From Fimbriimonadales bacterium (GTDB lineage Bacteria > Armatimonadota > Fimbriimonadia > Fimbriimonadales > Fimbriimonadaceae): a stretch of DNA of 6,637 bases. Below the pieces are notes generated by a model that saw only the letters and a program-made list of their open reading frames with translations, searched no databases and was not told the origin of the DNA. The number at the start of each line of letters is the position of its first letter. The first letter of the stretch is position 1. The position numbers and the translations under genes were made by a program. Below are positions 6,455 to 6,637 of the stretch, one piece after another. Location of the stretch: positions 1-6,637 of the forward strand of contig JAPLCS010000304.1 in NCBI GenBank assembly GCA_026392145.1, written 5' to 3'.

Positions 6455-6637
6455 TGTTGGCAATACCCATACCGTTTTTGGTTTGTGGAACGGAAAAGAG
6501 TGGGCGGAAACGTGGCGACATCGGACCGATATTGAGGCGACCGAAGATGAAATTGCGGCTTGGTTACGTTCGATGTTTGAGCTCAGTGGTTACTCTTTTT
6601 CGGTTGATCATGTTGCTTGTGCCTCAGTTGTGCCTGG
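6438..6637 (+). CDS. coaX: Type III pantothenate kinase, N-terminal part (runs off right edge)
   Basis: Partial gene; 66 full codons are present. The enzyme phosphorylates pantothenate, the first step of coenzyme A synthesis, and belongs to the ASKHA fold. The start [19 protein letters not shown] holds the ATP-phosphate-binding motif DVGNT (residues 6-10) and the spacing typical of CoaX, followed by [13 protein letters not shown] (equivalent to the family's WR-x-x-T...T-x-DE) and, near the edge, ASVVP, matching the SSVVP strand. The ATG at 6438 lies inside the end of glmM in another frame, giving a 17-nt overlap; starting further in would remove the family's opening strand. No Shine-Dalgarno is clear, so translation probably depends on coupling to glmM. 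Confidence 0.95.
   Translation, partial: MLLAIDVGNTHTVFGLWNGKEWAETWRHRTDIEATEDEIAAWLRSMFELSGYSFSVDHVACASVVP

Overview
The window is gene-dense bacterial chromosome of roughly balanced G+C, with no RNA gene, mobile element, CRISPR array or plasmid/phage hallmark that I can see. Gene content (GrpE, GlmM, type III pantothenate kinase CoaX) is core bacterial housekeeping. Strong Shine-Dalgarno sequences appear before only some genes (grpE, and the kinase inside the regulator's 3' end); others have none visible. A nucleoside-symporter-like MFS gene and a methyltransferase-glycosyltransferase fusion would fit the Armatimonadota/Planctomycetes kind of genome, but this is a weak impression and the phylum cannot be fixed from this sequence.

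Layout. Minus strand, read right to left from 2649: an OmpR/PhoB-type response regulator (2649-1975), its sensor histidine kinase (1975-476, start codon overlapping the regulator's stop as TAATG), then 47 bp later the N-terminal part of a NupG-family (nucleoside:H+ symporter-like) MFS transporter running off the left edge (428-1). Plus strand, from 2750: a 550-residue fusion of a class I SAM methyltransferase and a family 2 glycosyltransferase (2750-4402), grpE (4472-5041), glmM (5075-6454) and the start of coaX (6438 to the right edge), which overlaps glmM by 17 nt. Gaps are 47, 100, 69 and 33 bp; there is no unannotated stretch over 300 bp.

How the parts may work together. The two-component genes and the fusion gene are divergent and share a 100-bp intergenic region. 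That region carries TTTG-starting direct repeats in an 11-bp phase (2677, 2688, 2699, 2721), the spacing typical of OmpR/PhoB-type operators, next to a good -10-like TATACT just before the regulator. The best regulatory hypothesis here is that the regulator controls its own operon and perhaps the divergent surface-sugar enzyme. A second regulatory candidate is the short leader of grpE, which has a perfect 2 x 13-bp tandem repeat whose CCTCC/CCTGA sequences can pair with the grpE Shine-Dalgarno. No wholly new multi-gene system is evident; the unusual material lies in these two intergenic regions, in the two-domain enzyme and in the low-complexity sensor segment of the kinase.
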